A stretch of 64,000 nucleotides of DNA from an uncultured Prevotellaceae bacterium (GCA_902776195.1 CACYPF010000001.1:223578-287577); one strand, 5' to 3'; positions 1 through 9,733 are shown, counted from the stretch's first letter. A program made the numbers and translations. The notes: generated by a model not told the origin, from the letters alone.

Positions 1-1262
1 AACCTATGGGCAGCCTTACGCTTATGAAGGGTGTATATCAAGAAAAAGACAATCAGTAATATAAGGGCTACACCCGTGCTCCATAGCCGCTGCTGTGAGA
101 GTTTCACCTGCTGGTGGGCAATCTCAGCCTCCTTGCCCTGCGTATCATAAATAGTGGCAAGTTCCGCTGTCGCGGTAATCTTCTGTCCACTGATGGCAGA
201 GTCAAGCATCATAATAATACGCTGGCCTATCCTCATCGTAGAGTCTTTGCGTCCAATCTTATCATTCGCCATGTATTTCGGCAACATATAGAGTTGGATA
301 TTATCCAGAGAGAGGTCTGTACCCCACTCATGAAGCGCCTGGTCTAAGTAACTATAGTTATCAGCAGCTTCCCGATAACGTTTTGCAAGCATCAGATAAT
401 CGTTGCCATTGATATGACCCGCAGCGGTCTTAGAATAAGCAGTCTTCTGGAATCGCAGGAATGCCTCTGCAGCCTTCTCCGTACTGTCAAGACTCTCCAT
501 TGCGACAGCACGCATCACCTCGATACGTCCCTGATACTCATCGAAATACTCCTTACGGGCATCTTCACGCTGACGGTATTTATCCAGCAGCATCTCCGTA
601 CGGTCAATCCAATAGACCGCATCCGCATAACGGCGTGTATTGATGTATGCCTGACTGGTATAGACCGTACCAAGGACTGCTTCCTGAAAACCACGACTTG
701 TCGTGTCTGTCGTCCATCGGTTGATATAATGCTGACGGGCTTCCTCAAAACTTGCTTTCGCCTCCTGGTCCCGCCCAAGGTTCAGTTGACAACATCCTAT
801 ATTATTCAGCAGGATAGCATAGTCAATGTCAGAGCCGATCTTCGTCTCATCAATCTTCTTCACAGCAGGAACCGCTACTTTCAATGCCCCCTCATAATCA
901 CCTCTCACCAACAGCAACTCCGAGAGCCGGCGGGCACATTTATTATAGTTTTTCTGGTCAAGACTGGTTTTCACCTCACAATCCAGTGCCTGACGATAGT
1001 ATTTCTCAGAAGCAGTGAACTGTTTTTGATGATAAGCTAACACTCCCCGCCAGCGATTAACATTCATCTCATTGATGTCACCCGTCTTTGCAAAACTGTC
1101 AATGAGCACTTCCATACGGGCATAGTTCATAACGGCTCCAGCATCGAACAGAACACTGTCAGCATGTGCGGAGCGTATCTCCCTGTTTTTCACCTTCTGG
1201 CATGATGCCATCACGAGAGTGAAACATAAGGCGATGAATACTACTTGTCTTAACTTGTCCAT
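1..1262 (-). CDS. TPR lipoprotein with transmembrane helix, probable sensor (partial)
   Basis: The 5' end lies in the window and the gene runs off its left edge after about 420 codons. The N-terminus has a signal peptide ending in a lipobox (VMASC, Cys21). The following ~350 residues are helical and tetratricopeptide-like, with repeated patterns such as YYRQAL and GDYEGALKVAV. A hydrophobic helix (about residues 390-408) is followed by a basic stretch (HKRKAAHR), so the lost part is cytoplasmic. In Bacteroidetes this plan (periplasmic TPRs, one membrane helix, cytoplasmic output) is typical of sensor histidine kinases or LuxR-type regulators, but the output domain is not visible. A -7 box (TATCTTTG, complement of 1301-1308) lies about 40 nt upstream of the ATG, divergent from the peptidase promoter. 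The start is the ATG before DKLRQVV. Confidence 0.75.
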   Translation of the reverse strand, partial: MDKLRQVVFIALCFTLVMASCQKVKNREIRSAHADSVLFDAGAVMNYARMEVLIDSFAKTGDINEMNVNRWRGVLAYHQKQFTASEKYYRQALDCEVKTSLDQKNYNKCARRLSELLLVRGDYEGALKVAVPAVKKIDETKIGSDIDYAILLNNIGCCQLNLGRDQEAKASFEEARQHYINRWTTDTTSRGFQEAVLGTVYTSQAYINTRRYADAVYWIDRTEMLLDKYRQREDARKEYFDEYQGRIEVMRAVAMESLDSTEKAAEAFLRFQKTAYSKTAAGHINGNDYLMLAKRYREAADNYSYLDQALHEWGTDLSLDNIQLYMLPKYMANDKIGRKDSTMRIGQRIIMMLDSAISGQKITATAELATIYDTQGKEAEIAHQQVKLSQQRLWSTGVALILLIVFFLIYTLHKRKAAHR

Positions 1263-1347
1263 TTGCGTTTATACAGTAATCTTCTTCCACATTTATTCCG
1301 CAAAGATACAAATAAATATGGAATAAAAACGAATGTTTGCTAATAAA

Positions 1348-1379
1348 TTTGGCTTTTCAATCGTTATTTTGTAACTTTG
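1348..1379 (+). promoter_or_regulatory. Bacteroidetes-type promoter for the S9 peptidase operon
   Basis: TTTG at 1348-1351 and TAACTTTG at 1372-1379, separated by 20 bp, match the -33/-7 consensus of the Bacteroidetes primary sigma factor. The predicted transcript would start about 13 nt before the ATG at 1399. Confidence 0.7.
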
Positions 1380-1398
1380 CACTCTACATACCATTTAT

Positions 1399-3624
1399 AT
1401 GAAAAAGTTACTGACCCTTTTAGCAGCGACCCTGCTTTTAGCACCAGCCTCCCTGAAGGCTCAAGAAGAAGTGAATATCGGAAAAAGTAGTATCAAACTG
1501 ACCAGTCGTATGATGACCCCGGAGGCTCTTTGGGCAATGGGACGCATCGGCACCGTAGAGGCATCACCTGACGGTAGACAAGTGGTTTATCAGGTAGGCT
1601 ATTACAGCGTTAAGGCTAATAAGAGCCATCAGGTGATTTATATCATGGACGCTGATGGCAAGAACAATAAGCAATTGACTGTCAGCAGCAAGAACGAGAC
1701 AGACCCGACATGGGTAGACGCTAATACCATCGCCTTCCTTTCCAGTGGAGAGATATGGACGATGAAAGCTGATGGTTCCGAACGTCACCAATTGTCACAG
1801 ACTGAAGGTAAGGTGGAGGGCTTTAAGTTCTCCCCTGACCGTAAGCACGTCATTATCATCAAGAGCATTCCTTTCCATGAGATTATCAAGGAGAATCCGT
1901 CAGACCTTCCCAAAGCTACCGGTCGTCGTGTCACCGACTTGATGTACCGCCACTGGGACCACTATGTGGAAAGCATCCAGCATCCCTATCTGGCGAAATT
2001 AGAAATGAGAGATGATAAATTAGAAATGGTTAATGACGGTATTGCCGATATTCTTGACGGTGAGCCTTATGAGTGCCCCATGGAACCGTTTGGCGGTATT
2101 GAGCAACTGGCATGGAGTCCTGACTCCAAGACGATTGCCTATACTTGCAGGAAAAAGACTGGACTGGAGTATTCAATCTCCACTGACTCTGATATTTTCT
2201 TATATAATATAGGTACGCGGAAGACGACAAATCTCTGTAAGCCCGCCAACTATAAGGCTCCCGCCAACGACCCGACCCGCACGCTGAAGATTCAACCTGT
2301 CAATGCTCCAGAGAACCTGAAGAATAATGTAGGTTACGACCAGAACCCACAGTTCTCACCGGACGGTAAGTACATCGCCTGGCAGTCGATGGAGCGTGAT
2401 GGTTATGAGGCTGACCTCAACCGCCTGTGCATTTACGAGATGGCAACAGGTATCAAGCGTTATGTCAACTGGAAGAGTGATGTAGAGGCATTCTGCTGGG
2501 CTCCACAGAAAGACAAGTTGGCACAGTTGTATTTCCTCAGTGTATGGCATGGATGCAATAATATGTACTGCGTCAACTGGAAGGGGGAGGTGAAGCAACT
2601 CACTGAGAGTTGGGGCGACTGGACCAGTCTGCAACTTGCCAATGACGGCAAACGCCTTATAGCTACCCGCCAGAGTCTCTCCGCACCTACAGATATTTAC
2701 AGGGTCACCCCTTCCCCTGTGGCAGAACAGCCATTGGACGCGACACCTGGTACACACCACATCGTAGAGAGTCATATCGAACAGATCTCTTTTGAGAACA
2801 AGCATATCCTCGACCAACTGGACTTCGGTAAGGTCATGCAGCGTTGGGTTCCTACTTCCGACGGCAAGCAGGAACTGGTATGGATAGTACTGCCCGCCAA
2901 TTATGAGGAGGGGAAGAAATACCCCACTCTGCTCTTCTGTGAGGGAGGTCCACAGAGTCCTGTATCACAATTCTGGAGCTATCGCTGGAACTTCCAGATA
3001 ATGGCTGCCAACGGCTATGTTGTCGTGGCACCTAATCGACACGGACTCCCTGGTTTCGGACAAGAATGGAAAGAGCAAATCAGCGGAGACTGGTCTGGAC
3101 AGTGCATGTCCGACTATCTCGCAGCTATCGATGACGCTGCCCAGAACTTGTCATTCGTGGACAAAGACCGTCTCGGATGCGTTGGCGCTTCCTTTGGAGG
3201 TTTCAGCGTCTATTACCTCGCCGGTCACCACGATAAGCGCTTCAAGGCTTTCATCTCCCATGACGGAGCTTTCAACCTTGCCGCTATGTACTTAGAGACG
3301 GAGGAGAACTGGTTCTCCAACTGGGAATATGACGAGGCTTACTGGCACCGTCCACAGATGCCCAATGCAAAGAAGACCTACCATGACTCTCCGCATAAAT
3401 ATGTGGAGAACTGGGATACGCCGATTCTCTGTATCCATGGCGAGAAAGACTATCGCATCAATTACACACAGGGAATGGCTGCTTTTAATGCGGCACGCAT
3501 GAAGGGGATTCCCGCAGAACTTCTGATCTTCCCTGATGAGAACCACTGGGTGCTCAAGCCCCAGAACGGCATCTTATGGCAGCGCACGTTCTTTAACTGG
3601 CTCGACAGATGGCTAAAAGACTGA
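1399..3624 (+). CDS. S9-family prolyl oligopeptidase, DPP5-like
   Basis: 741 residues with a signal peptide (cleavage after SLKA), so periplasmic. The N-terminal ~450 residues are a beta-propeller with repeated SPDGR, SPDRK, SPDSK and SPDGK blade motifs. The C-terminal alpha/beta-hydrolase has the nucleophile elbow GASFGG (Ser598), Asp684 in HGEKDYR and His716 in ENHW, giving a Ser-Asp-His triad with family-typical spacing. The elbow followed by YYLAGHHDKRFKAF resembles the DPP5 group of asaccharolytic and oral Bacteroidetes, which release dipeptides from oligopeptides. That sub-assignment is by recall; the S9 family call is firm. It has its own promoter at 1348-1379, and the last 16 nt overlap the downstream transpeptidase gene, implying translational coupling. 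Confidence 0.88.
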   Translation: MKKLLTLLAATLLLAPASLKAQEEVNIGKSSIKLTSRMMTPEALWAMGRIGTVEASPDGRQVVYQVGYYSVKANKSHQVIYIMDADGKNNKQLTVSSKNETDPTWVDANTIAFLSSGEIWTMKADGSERHQLSQTEGKVEGFKFSPDRKHVIIIKSIPFHEIIKENPSDLPKATGRRVTDLMYRHWDHYVESIQHPYLAKLEMRDDKLEMVNDGIADILDGEPYECPMEPFGGIEQLAWSPDSKTIAYTCRKKTGLEYSISTDSDIFLYNIGTRKTTNLCKPANYKAPANDPTRTLKIQPVNAPENLKNNVGYDQNPQFSPDGKYIAWQSMERDGYEADLNRLCIYEMATGIKRYVNWKSDVEAFCWAPQKDKLAQLYFLSVWHGCNNMYCVNWKGEVKQLTESWGDWTSLQLANDGKRLIATRQSLSAPTDIYRVTPSPVAEQPLDATPGTHHIVESHIEQISFENKHILDQLDFGKVMQRWVPTSDGKQELVWIVLPANYEEGKKYPTLLFCEGGPQSPVSQFWSYRWNFQIMAANGYVVVAPNRHGLPGFGQEWKEQISGDWSGQCMSDYLAAIDDAAQNLSFVDKDRLGCVGASFGGFSVYYLAGHHDKRFKAFISHDGAFNLAAMYLETEENWFSNWEYDEAYWHRPQMPNAKKTYHDSPHKYVENWDTPILCIHGEKDYRINYTQGMAAFNAARMKGIPAELLIFPDENHWVLKPQNGILWQRTFFNWLDRWLKD

Positions 3625-4718
3625 TATTCCTTTTAACACTTTTACCTCTTTACCTCTATGGTCAGTCGTTGCCTGCCGACGGTCCCTTGACACTCCGTCC
3701 GCTCCTTCAGGACCTCGGCAACCGATTACTGCAGGGAAAGACGGGCAGCATCGTTGCCATCAACCCTGCCAATGGTGAGATACTATGTATTGCCACCCAC
3801 ACGCCACAGGGCTATGATGTACGACAGGCAATCGGAAAGCCACAGGCTCCCGGCTCCACCATCAAGACCGCACAGGCACTCACCCTGCTCTCCGAGGGTA
3901 TCGTCACCACAGAGACTGCCGTTGACTGCAACAAGGGATTCATCGATGGGAATATCCGGGTAGGCTGTCACCAGCACCATTCTCCCCTTAAACTTAAAGA
4001 TGCCATTGCACAGAGCTGTAACTCCTGGTTCCTTGTCACCTTTGCCGCTATGATCAACGACAACTTCATCTATGAGGATAAGAATGAGGCAATTACTACA
4101 TGGCGAAGTTATATGCAGTCGATGGGGTTAGGCGGTCCTATGCACATCGACATCAAGGGGGAGGAAGGCGGACTGCTCGCCGGTGCCGACTACCTCAACC
4201 GCCGCTATAAAGGAAAATGGGATGGCAAGACTATCTGGTGGGCTGGCATGGGACAGGGTGACATCACCGTTACGCCCCTACAGCTCTGCAACCTTGCCGT
4301 GACGATAGCCAACCGTGGTTGGTTTTACGTGCCACACATCCATAAGGACACAAAGAACAAACGCTACCTGACTAAAAGACATACCAAGGTGGATGCCAGT
4401 GTCTATACACCTGTCATTGAGGGCATGCGCCTTGCAGTGGAGAAAGGAACGGCAACCTGTTTGCGCACCACTTACCCAGTGTGTGGTAAGACTGGAACCG
4501 TAGAGAACCCTGGTGCCGACCATTCCGCTTTCATCGGCTTCGCCCCCATGAACGACCCGAAGATCGCCATTGCCGTCTATGTGGAACATGGTGGTTTCGG
4601 TAGTGACATGGCAGCCCCAATGGCAGGACTTATCATGGAGCAGTACCTGAAAGGAAAGCTTTCCGCCACTTCCGCCGCAAAAGCCAGCAAACTGGAAAAG
4701 ACAAGACTCTCGAAATAA
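3609..4718 (+). CDS. Transpeptidase-only penicillin-binding protein (class B-like)
   Basis: 369 residues. A short signal peptide (MAKRLIFLLTLLPLYLYGQS) is followed almost at once by a penicillin-binding transpeptidase domain. All three catalytic motifs are present: SxxK as Ser83-Thr-Ile-Lys86, SxN as Ser136-Cys-Asn138, and KTGT as Lys294-Thr297. The segment GMGQGDITVTPLQLCN is characteristic of PBP2/FtsI-type class B enzymes. Those are normally 600-700 residues with a membrane anchor and an N-terminal pedestal domain; both are missing, so the product should be soluble or only loosely attached in the periplasm. The start overlaps the S9 peptidase by 16 nt. It could act on peptidoglycan cross-links, as a carboxypeptidase, or as a beta-lactam-binding decoy; the sequence does not decide. 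Confidence 0.85.
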   Translation: MAKRLIFLLTLLPLYLYGQSLPADGPLTLRPLLQDLGNRLLQGKTGSIVAINPANGEILCIATHTPQGYDVRQAIGKPQAPGSTIKTAQALTLLSEGIVTTETAVDCNKGFIDGNIRVGCHQHHSPLKLKDAIAQSCNSWFLVTFAAMINDNFIYEDKNEAITTWRSYMQSMGLGGPMHIDIKGEEGGLLAGADYLNRRYKGKWDGKTIWWAGMGQGDITVTPLQLCNLAVTIANRGWFYVPHIHKDTKNKRYLTKRHTKVDASVYTPVIEGMRLAVEKGTATCLRTTYPVCGKTGTVENPGADHSAFIGFAPMNDPKIAIAVYVEHGGFGSDMAAPMAGLIMEQYLKGKLSATSAAKASKLEKTRLSK

Positions 4719-4739
4719 CAAAACAAAAATAATAAAGAA

Positions 4740-6503
4740 ATGTCACAAGCAATTGAAAAGACCCTTCGCGACTCCGCCGCCATGCGGTGGACCGCCTTGC
4801 TGCTCCTGGCTCTTGCCATGTTCTGCAGCTACATCTTCATGGACATCCTCTCACCTATCAAGGACCTGATGCTCTCCGAGCGTGGTTGGAGTTCTACGGC
4901 TTTCGGCACTATGCAGGGCGCAGAGGTATTTCTCAACGTTTTCGCCTTCTTCCTCATCTTCGCAGGTATCATTCTCGACAAGATGGGTGTGCGCTTCACC
5001 GCCGTGCTCTCGGCCATCGTCATGCTCATTGGTGCCTGCATCAAGTGGTATGCCGTCAGCGACGACTTCATCGGCACTGGACTGGAGGCATGGTTTACCA
5101 ACAACCTCAACTATATCCCCGTGTTCGATGAACTGGGCATATCGCCTTTCTATGGTCCTTCCATTGAGGTCATCAATGGCGTAGAAATCGCTATTCCCGG
5201 TATGCCGGCTTCCGCCAAGCTGGCCACCCTGGGCTTTATGATCTTCGGTTGCGGTTGCGAGATGGCAGGTATCACGGTAAGCCGTGGTATCGTGAAGTGG
5301 TTCAAGGGACGTGACATGGCACTCGCCATGGGCTCTGAGATGGCGCTGGCTCGCCTCGGCGTTGCCACCTGCATGATATTCTCACCCTACTTCGCCCGTC
5401 TTGGCGGTCACATCAGTGTCAGTCGCTCTGTGGCTTTCGGTGTCGTACTCATGTGCATCGCACTCATCATGACCATTGTTTATTTCGTGATGGACAAGAA
5501 ACTGGATGCTCAGACTGGCGAGGACGAAGAAAAGGACGACCCCTTCAAGATTAGTGACCTCGGACAAATTCTCACCTCCAGCGGTTTCTGGCTGGTCGCC
5601 CTGCTCTGCGTGCTTTATTATTCTGCCATTTTCCCCTTCCAGAAGTATGCTGTCAACATGCTGCAGTGCAACCTCACTCTCTCGGCACCCGCTGAGGGCA
5701 CATTCTGGGCCAGCGAAAACGTTACCTTTGTCCAATTTGCCATTATGCTGCTGGTAGCCATCCTGGGATTTGCCAGCAACTTCCAGAAGCAGAAGGTACG
5801 CCAATTCACGCTGTTAGGTCTATCCATAGCCTTCCTCATTGTATATTGCTACATGGGCTTCATGCGCCAGTCCGCCAGTGCCATCTTTGCCGTATTCCCT
5901 CTGCTTGCCGTGCTCATTACTCCCATTTTGGGTGGATATGTAGATCATAAAGGCAAAGCCGCATCTATGCTAGTCCTGGGGTCACTGCTGCTCATCGGCT
6001 GTCACTTGACGTTTGCCTTCGTACTGCCCGCTTTCAAGGAGTATGCTGTCGGCGGCATCATCATCGCCTATACCACCATTCTGGTGTTAGGAGCATCCTT
6101 CTCGCTCGTTCCCGCCTCCTTGTGGCCCAGCGTTCCCAAACTGGTAGAGCCGAAAATTATCGGATCAGCATATGCCCTCATCTTCTGGATTCAGAACATC
6201 GGTCTGTGGCTCTTCCCCCTGCTCATCGGCAAAGTGCTCGATGCCACCAACGCAGAACTCGTTTCCAAAGTGGTGACTTTCAAGACCACCACCATGGCAG
6301 AGGTTGCAGCCCATACCAAGAGCATTGAGGTCGCCGAAGAAGAAATTGCTAACTTCTCCGAGCAGATCGCCGTTCAATACGACTATACCGCACCGCTGGT
6401 GATGCTCGCCTGCCTGGGTGTTGCCGCCCTCATCCTCGGCTTCATCCTCAAGGCTGTTGATAAGAAGAAAGGTATCGGACTGGAAGAGCCGAACATCAAA
6501 TAA
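4740..6503 (+). CDS. MFS transporter with large periplasmic insertion
   Basis: 587 residues and about 12 hydrophobic helices, beginning after a 17-residue polar N-terminus. The loop after helix 2 (LDKMGVRF) matches the major facilitator motif A region. An unusually long polar insertion (about residues 103-157, containing NNLNYIPVFDELG) separates helices 3 and 4, and a second long hydrophilic stretch with an AEVAAHTKSIEVAEEEI helix (about 515-550) lies before the last helix. The nearest general resemblance is to NarK/oxalate-formate-type anion exchangers, but I cannot name a substrate. It follows the penicillin-binding protein by 21 nt and is probably the last gene of that transcript. Its stop is one base from the stop of the convergent EEP gene, with no visible terminator between. 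Confidence 0.8.
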   Translation: MSQAIEKTLRDSAAMRWTALLLLALAMFCSYIFMDILSPIKDLMLSERGWSSTAFGTMQGAEVFLNVFAFFLIFAGIILDKMGVRFTAVLSAIVMLIGACIKWYAVSDDFIGTGLEAWFTNNLNYIPVFDELGISPFYGPSIEVINGVEIAIPGMPASAKLATLGFMIFGCGCEMAGITVSRGIVKWFKGRDMALAMGSEMALARLGVATCMIFSPYFARLGGHISVSRSVAFGVVLMCIALIMTIVYFVMDKKLDAQTGEDEEKDDPFKISDLGQILTSSGFWLVALLCVLYYSAIFPFQKYAVNMLQCNLTLSAPAEGTFWASENVTFVQFAIMLLVAILGFASNFQKQKVRQFTLLGLSIAFLIVYCYMGFMRQSASAIFAVFPLLAVLITPILGGYVDHKGKAASMLVLGSLLLIGCHLTFAFVLPAFKEYAVGGIIIAYTTILVLGASFSLVPASLWPSVPKLVEPKIIGSAYALIFWIQNIGLWLFPLLIGKVLDATNAELVSKVVTFKTTTMAEVAAHTKSIEVAEEEIANFSEQIAVQYDYTAPLVMLACLGVAALILGFILKAVDKKKGIGLEEPNIK

Positions 6504-6504
6504 A

Positions 6505-7425
6505 TTATTGAAAACGGAAACGCACTACCAATGGCAAGTGGTCGCTGAATCCCAGTTGGTAGCGCATCCCATGATAGGTACGGAGGGGTTTGACTCCTCC
6601 GTATTTTTTATCCTCTTCCAACAGGAAGGGGGAGTCATTGATATATACCCGCTCGACATGGTCAAGCAACAGGCGACTGACAAAGACATGGTCGATACTC
6701 CCCCACTCGCCCTGATAGCGATAGGTTGCCTTCGCCCCATGAGATCCTGTAGCATCACGGGTAATATTCCTGAGGGAATGACTTTCCAGAAAACGCAAGG
6801 CCGGGTCATCCGCCCCATCATTAAAGTCACCCGCCACGATGACCTTGGCATCGGAAGGCAACAGACGGATAGTCTGTATCAGTCTGTCTGCCACAGCCTG
6901 ACGGTTAGGACGTGTTGCTTTCTCCCCTCCGTAGCGGCTGGGAGCATGGACGACAAAGACATGCAGGGTATCACCGGTGATATACTCCCCTTGCACGTAG
7001 AGGATATCACGGGTGGGACGCATACCCTCCACAGGAGTAACGGAAAGATAGTCGCAACAAAGAGGACGGAACATGAAAGGCTGATAAAGCAAGGCGACAT
7101 CAATACCACGCTCATCGGGGGAGTCTGTCATCAGATAGTGATAACCGGCATTACGCAACAGGGACTTACGCGTCAGGTCGAAGATCACCGAGTCATTCTC
7201 CACCTCCACCAGTGCGACGAGGTCAGGCACACCCTCCTCCTGACAAGACAGGATAGTCTGCCCGATATGGTTTACCTTCCGCCAATAGCGGGAAGGTGTC
7301 CAATGACGCGTTGAAGCAGGCAACCATTCGGTGTCCTGCTTCAACGTATCGTGGCAACAATCAAAGAGATTCTCGCAATTCAGTTCTACTAACGTGAGAA
7401 AGGATGTCAGCAAAAAGCTTAACAT
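6505..7425 (-). CDS. Endonuclease/exonuclease/phosphatase-fold protein, secreted
   Basis: About 306 residues from the ATG at 7425 (MLSFLLTSFLTLVELNCENLFD). A longer reading frame to 7527 exists but its extra residues lie inside the upstream transporter. The family motifs are in order: NCENLFD, the metal-binding Glu in ALVEVEN, ERGIDVALLY, HAPSR, the active-site GDFND, and the C-terminal SDHLP with catalytic His. This is the DNase I-like fold found in nucleases and phosphodiesterases. The single-subdomain Bacteroidetes form is generally annotated as an endonuclease, with substrate unknown. A short hydrophobic N-terminus suggests export. The ATG overlaps the stop of the peptide transporter by 7 nt, so the pair is co-translated. 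Confidence 0.85.
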   Translation of the reverse strand: MLSFLLTSFLTLVELNCENLFDCCHDTLKQDTEWLPASTRHWTPSRYWRKVNHIGQTILSCQEEGVPDLVALVEVENDSVIFDLTRKSLLRNAGYHYLMTDSPDERGIDVALLYQPFMFRPLCCDYLSVTPVEGMRPTRDILYVQGEYITGDTLHVFVVHAPSRYGGEKATRPNRQAVADRLIQTIRLLPSDAKVIVAGDFNDGADDPALRFLESHSLRNITRDATGSHGAKATYRYQGEWGSIDHVFVSRLLLDHVERVYINDSPFLLEEDKKYGGVKPLRTYHGMRYQLGFSDHLPLVVRFRFQ

Positions 7426-8948
7426 ACCTTCTCCAAACGCTTCATCATGACAAACATGAAGACAGCGGCAATCAGGCAGACGGCGAGGAACACACTCCAG
7501 CACAGCCAGAGGGGAACAGCACCCCATAACAGTCCACCGACGACAACGAGTTGGTTACCTATCGCTGTCGCAACGAACCAGCCACCCATCATCATACCTT
7601 TGTATTTGGGAGGTGCCACCTTCGACACGAAAGAGATACCCATCGGTGACAACAACAACTCCCCAAAGGTCAGGATGAGATATACGGAAATCAACAGGTT
7701 AGGAGTCACGTCAGCCACATGAACGGCAACAGGATTACCATCGGCACCTATCTCTGTCTGTGGCATAGGAAGACCTAACGAGCCAAATGCCATCAGAGCA
7801 TAGGCGACAGCAGCGACTATCATACCATAGGCTATCTTACGGGGAGCAGAAGGCTCCTTACCCTTTGCTGCCAAAGCACCGAAGATTGCCATAGAGACAG
7901 GAGTCAATGCTACCACATAGAAGGGATTAAACTGCTGGAAGATAGGAGCAGATACCTTGACAGTTCCTGAAGGGTCGTACTGCAGACAGAGGAAGCAGAC
8001 GGCAAGAGCTATGACGACAAGGGAGATAATCTTACCCTTGCTGGTTTTCGACTGAAACAGTGAGAAACCAGCATAGACGATGAAGATGATGGCAACGAGG
8101 TTCCATACATCGAAACACATCGCCTGCAAGCCTGATGCTGAGTTTGCCGTGAATTCGTCGGCAAAGTATGTCAGAGAGAGACCGTTCTGGTGGAATGCCA
8201 TCCAGAAGAATATCACAACGGCAAAGACAAGACACAGGGCGACGATGCGCTGTTTGGTCTCCTCCTTAGATAATTCCTCAACAGCGTTATCAGCAGCTTG
8301 TGTTGTCTTTTTCGTTCCTCCTTCCGTATGACGGAAGGTGGAGCGGAAGATATAATAGATAGCAATAGACAAAATCAGTGACGCACAGGCAACGGCGAAG
8401 GAGAAATGATAGGCATCATTACTGCTATACCCCAGAGTCGTCTCCGCATATTCCTTGATCTTAATGGCAGCGGTAGGAGCAAACAAAGCACCGATATTAA
8501 TTGCCATGTAGAAGATAGAAAAGCCCGCGTCTCGCTTGTCTTTATACTGCGGATCGTTATAGAGGTCGCCCACCATCACCTGCAGGTTACCCTTGAAGAG
8601 TCCGGTACCAAAACCGATCAACAACAGAGCGGCGAGCATCACTATAAGGGCAAAGCTATCACCTCCCAAGGGGACACTCAGCAACAGATAACCTGCAAAC
8701 ATGATGATGATTCCCGTGGTGACCATCTTGCCAAATCCGAACTTGTCGGCAAGCATACCTCCAAACAAGGGAAAGAAATAAACAAACATGAGGAAAGCAC
8801 TATAGATCGTACCTGCTATAGCGGGTGATAATCCATAGTTTGCCCTCAGAAACAATGCGAACACTGCAAGCATGGTATAATAACCAAAGCGCTCTCCCGT
8901 ATTGGCGAGAGCCAGTGCAAATAAACCTTTTGGCTGTCCTTCAAACAT
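7419..8948 (-). CDS. POT/PTR-family proton-coupled di/tripeptide transporter
   Basis: 509 residues with 12 or more hydrophobic helices. The signature ExxERFxYY region appears at the N-terminus as NTGERFGYYTM, and the second POT signature as GLFKGNLQVMVGDLY. Both identify the proton-dependent oligopeptide transporter family, which imports di- and tripeptides across the inner membrane. A polar linker with several lysines and glutamates (about residues 215-235) separates the two six-helix bundles. It follows the PorT-like gene by 4 nt and overlaps the EEP gene by 7 nt in the same operon. A dipeptide-releasing S9 peptidase is encoded only a few kilobases away, which fits a peptide-using metabolism. 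Confidence 0.92.
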   Translation of the reverse strand: MFEGQPKGLFALALANTGERFGYYTMLAVFALFLRANYGLSPAIAGTIYSAFLMFVYFFPLFGGMLADKFGFGKMVTTGIIIMFAGYLLLSVPLGGDSFALIVMLAALLLIGFGTGLFKGNLQVMVGDLYNDPQYKDKRDAGFSIFYMAINIGALFAPTAAIKIKEYAETTLGYSSNDAYHFSFAVACASLILSIAIYYIFRSTFRHTEGGTKKTTQAADNAVEELSKEETKQRIVALCLVFAVVIFFWMAFHQNGLSLTYFADEFTANSASGLQAMCFDVWNLVAIIFIVYAGFSLFQSKTSKGKIISLVVIALAVCFLCLQYDPSGTVKVSAPIFQQFNPFYVVALTPVSMAIFGALAAKGKEPSAPRKIAYGMIVAAVAYALMAFGSLGLPMPQTEIGADGNPVAVHVADVTPNLLISVYLILTFGELLLSPMGISFVSKVAPPKYKGMMMGGWFVATAIGNQLVVVGGLLWGAVPLWLCWSVFLAVCLIAAVFMFVMMKRLEKVC

Positions 8949-8952
8949 AATA

Positions 8953-9705
8953 CTATTTTATTTTATCGTTTTTAGTCTTCACAATATCAAAGAGATAAGT
9001 TGCCTTGATGACTATCTGTCCGAAATTCGATTTCCCGAAATAGTCACTCTTCGAGTTGCCATAGATATTACCTAATCCATAATAATAACGCCCCTCCAGC
9101 ATGAAATGCCCTACCTTAGGCACGGAGAACTCAATGCCCGCACCACCGGCAATGCCATAGTCGAACTTCTTCTCGACAGGCATCGACTCCTGTTTGACGA
9201 TATTCGATGAGCGTTGCTCTGTCGGTTCTTTGTCATCGACGAGGTTAGTGGTGGTTGACTCACTAAGGAAAATGCCCAACTGAGGACCAACCTGGAAGAA
9301 ACCCTGTATTCCCTTGCGTTCCCTACCCCAGCCCAGACGGGCAAAGAGTGGGATCTGCAAGTAGGTCATCTTACGCTGGTAATGAAGTGCCTCTGTAGAG
9401 CCCTCGTAATATAGAGGTTGGTTTTCTAAACCTTGTATTTTCTCCTTCCATCCCGTCTGCACGAGATTAACCTCGGCAACAATCGCACAGATACTCTTGA
9501 AATATTTCTCACAGGTATAACGGAGGGTGACACCCATCGTCATACCACCCAACATCGACTGTGGTACATCTGGTTGGAATCCGATATTGCTCAACACATA
9601 CCCGCCATTGACACCCACGGCGAAATCGGTACGATATTCTCCTACCTGCGCCTTAGCGGCAAAAGAGATAATGGACAGAAAAAAGACAAAAAGGAATTTT
9701 CTCAT
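8953..9705 (-). CDS. PorT-like outer-membrane beta-barrel protein
   Basis: 250 residues from the ATG at 9705 (MRKFLFVFFLSIISFAAKAQ, a clean signal peptide). An in-frame ATG at 9726 would add MKNANEE and is less likely. The mature part is built of alternating amphipathic strands (YRTDFAVGVNGGYVLS, YLQIPLFARLGWG, GFFQVGPQLGIFLSE, FMLEGRYYYGLGN), the pattern of the PorT/OMP_b-brl_2 eight-strand barrel family. PorT itself is a component of type IX secretion. This gene resembles that subgroup, but many paralogues have other roles, so participation in secretion is inference. It lies between a LysM envelope protein and a peptide transporter, with gaps of only a few to about 30 nt. Confidence 0.75.
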   Translation of the reverse strand: MRKFLFVFFLSIISFAAKAQVGEYRTDFAVGVNGGYVLSNIGFQPDVPQSMLGGMTMGVTLRYTCEKYFKSICAIVAEVNLVQTGWKEKIQGLENQPLYYEGSTEALHYQRKMTYLQIPLFARLGWGRERKGIQGFFQVGPQLGIFLSESTTTNLVDDKEPTEQRSSNIVKQESMPVEKKFDYGIAGGAGIEFSVPKVGHFMLEGRYYYGLGNIYGNSKSDYFGKSNFGQIVIKATYLFDIVKTKNDKIK

Positions 9706-9733
9706 TTCTTCATTTGCATTTTTCATTTCTCAT

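Noticed and set aside
6418-7314. 298-codon plus-strand frame opposite the EEP gene
   Set aside because: It is the antisense of a well-supported EEP-fold gene with intact motifs; the translation has no domain features.
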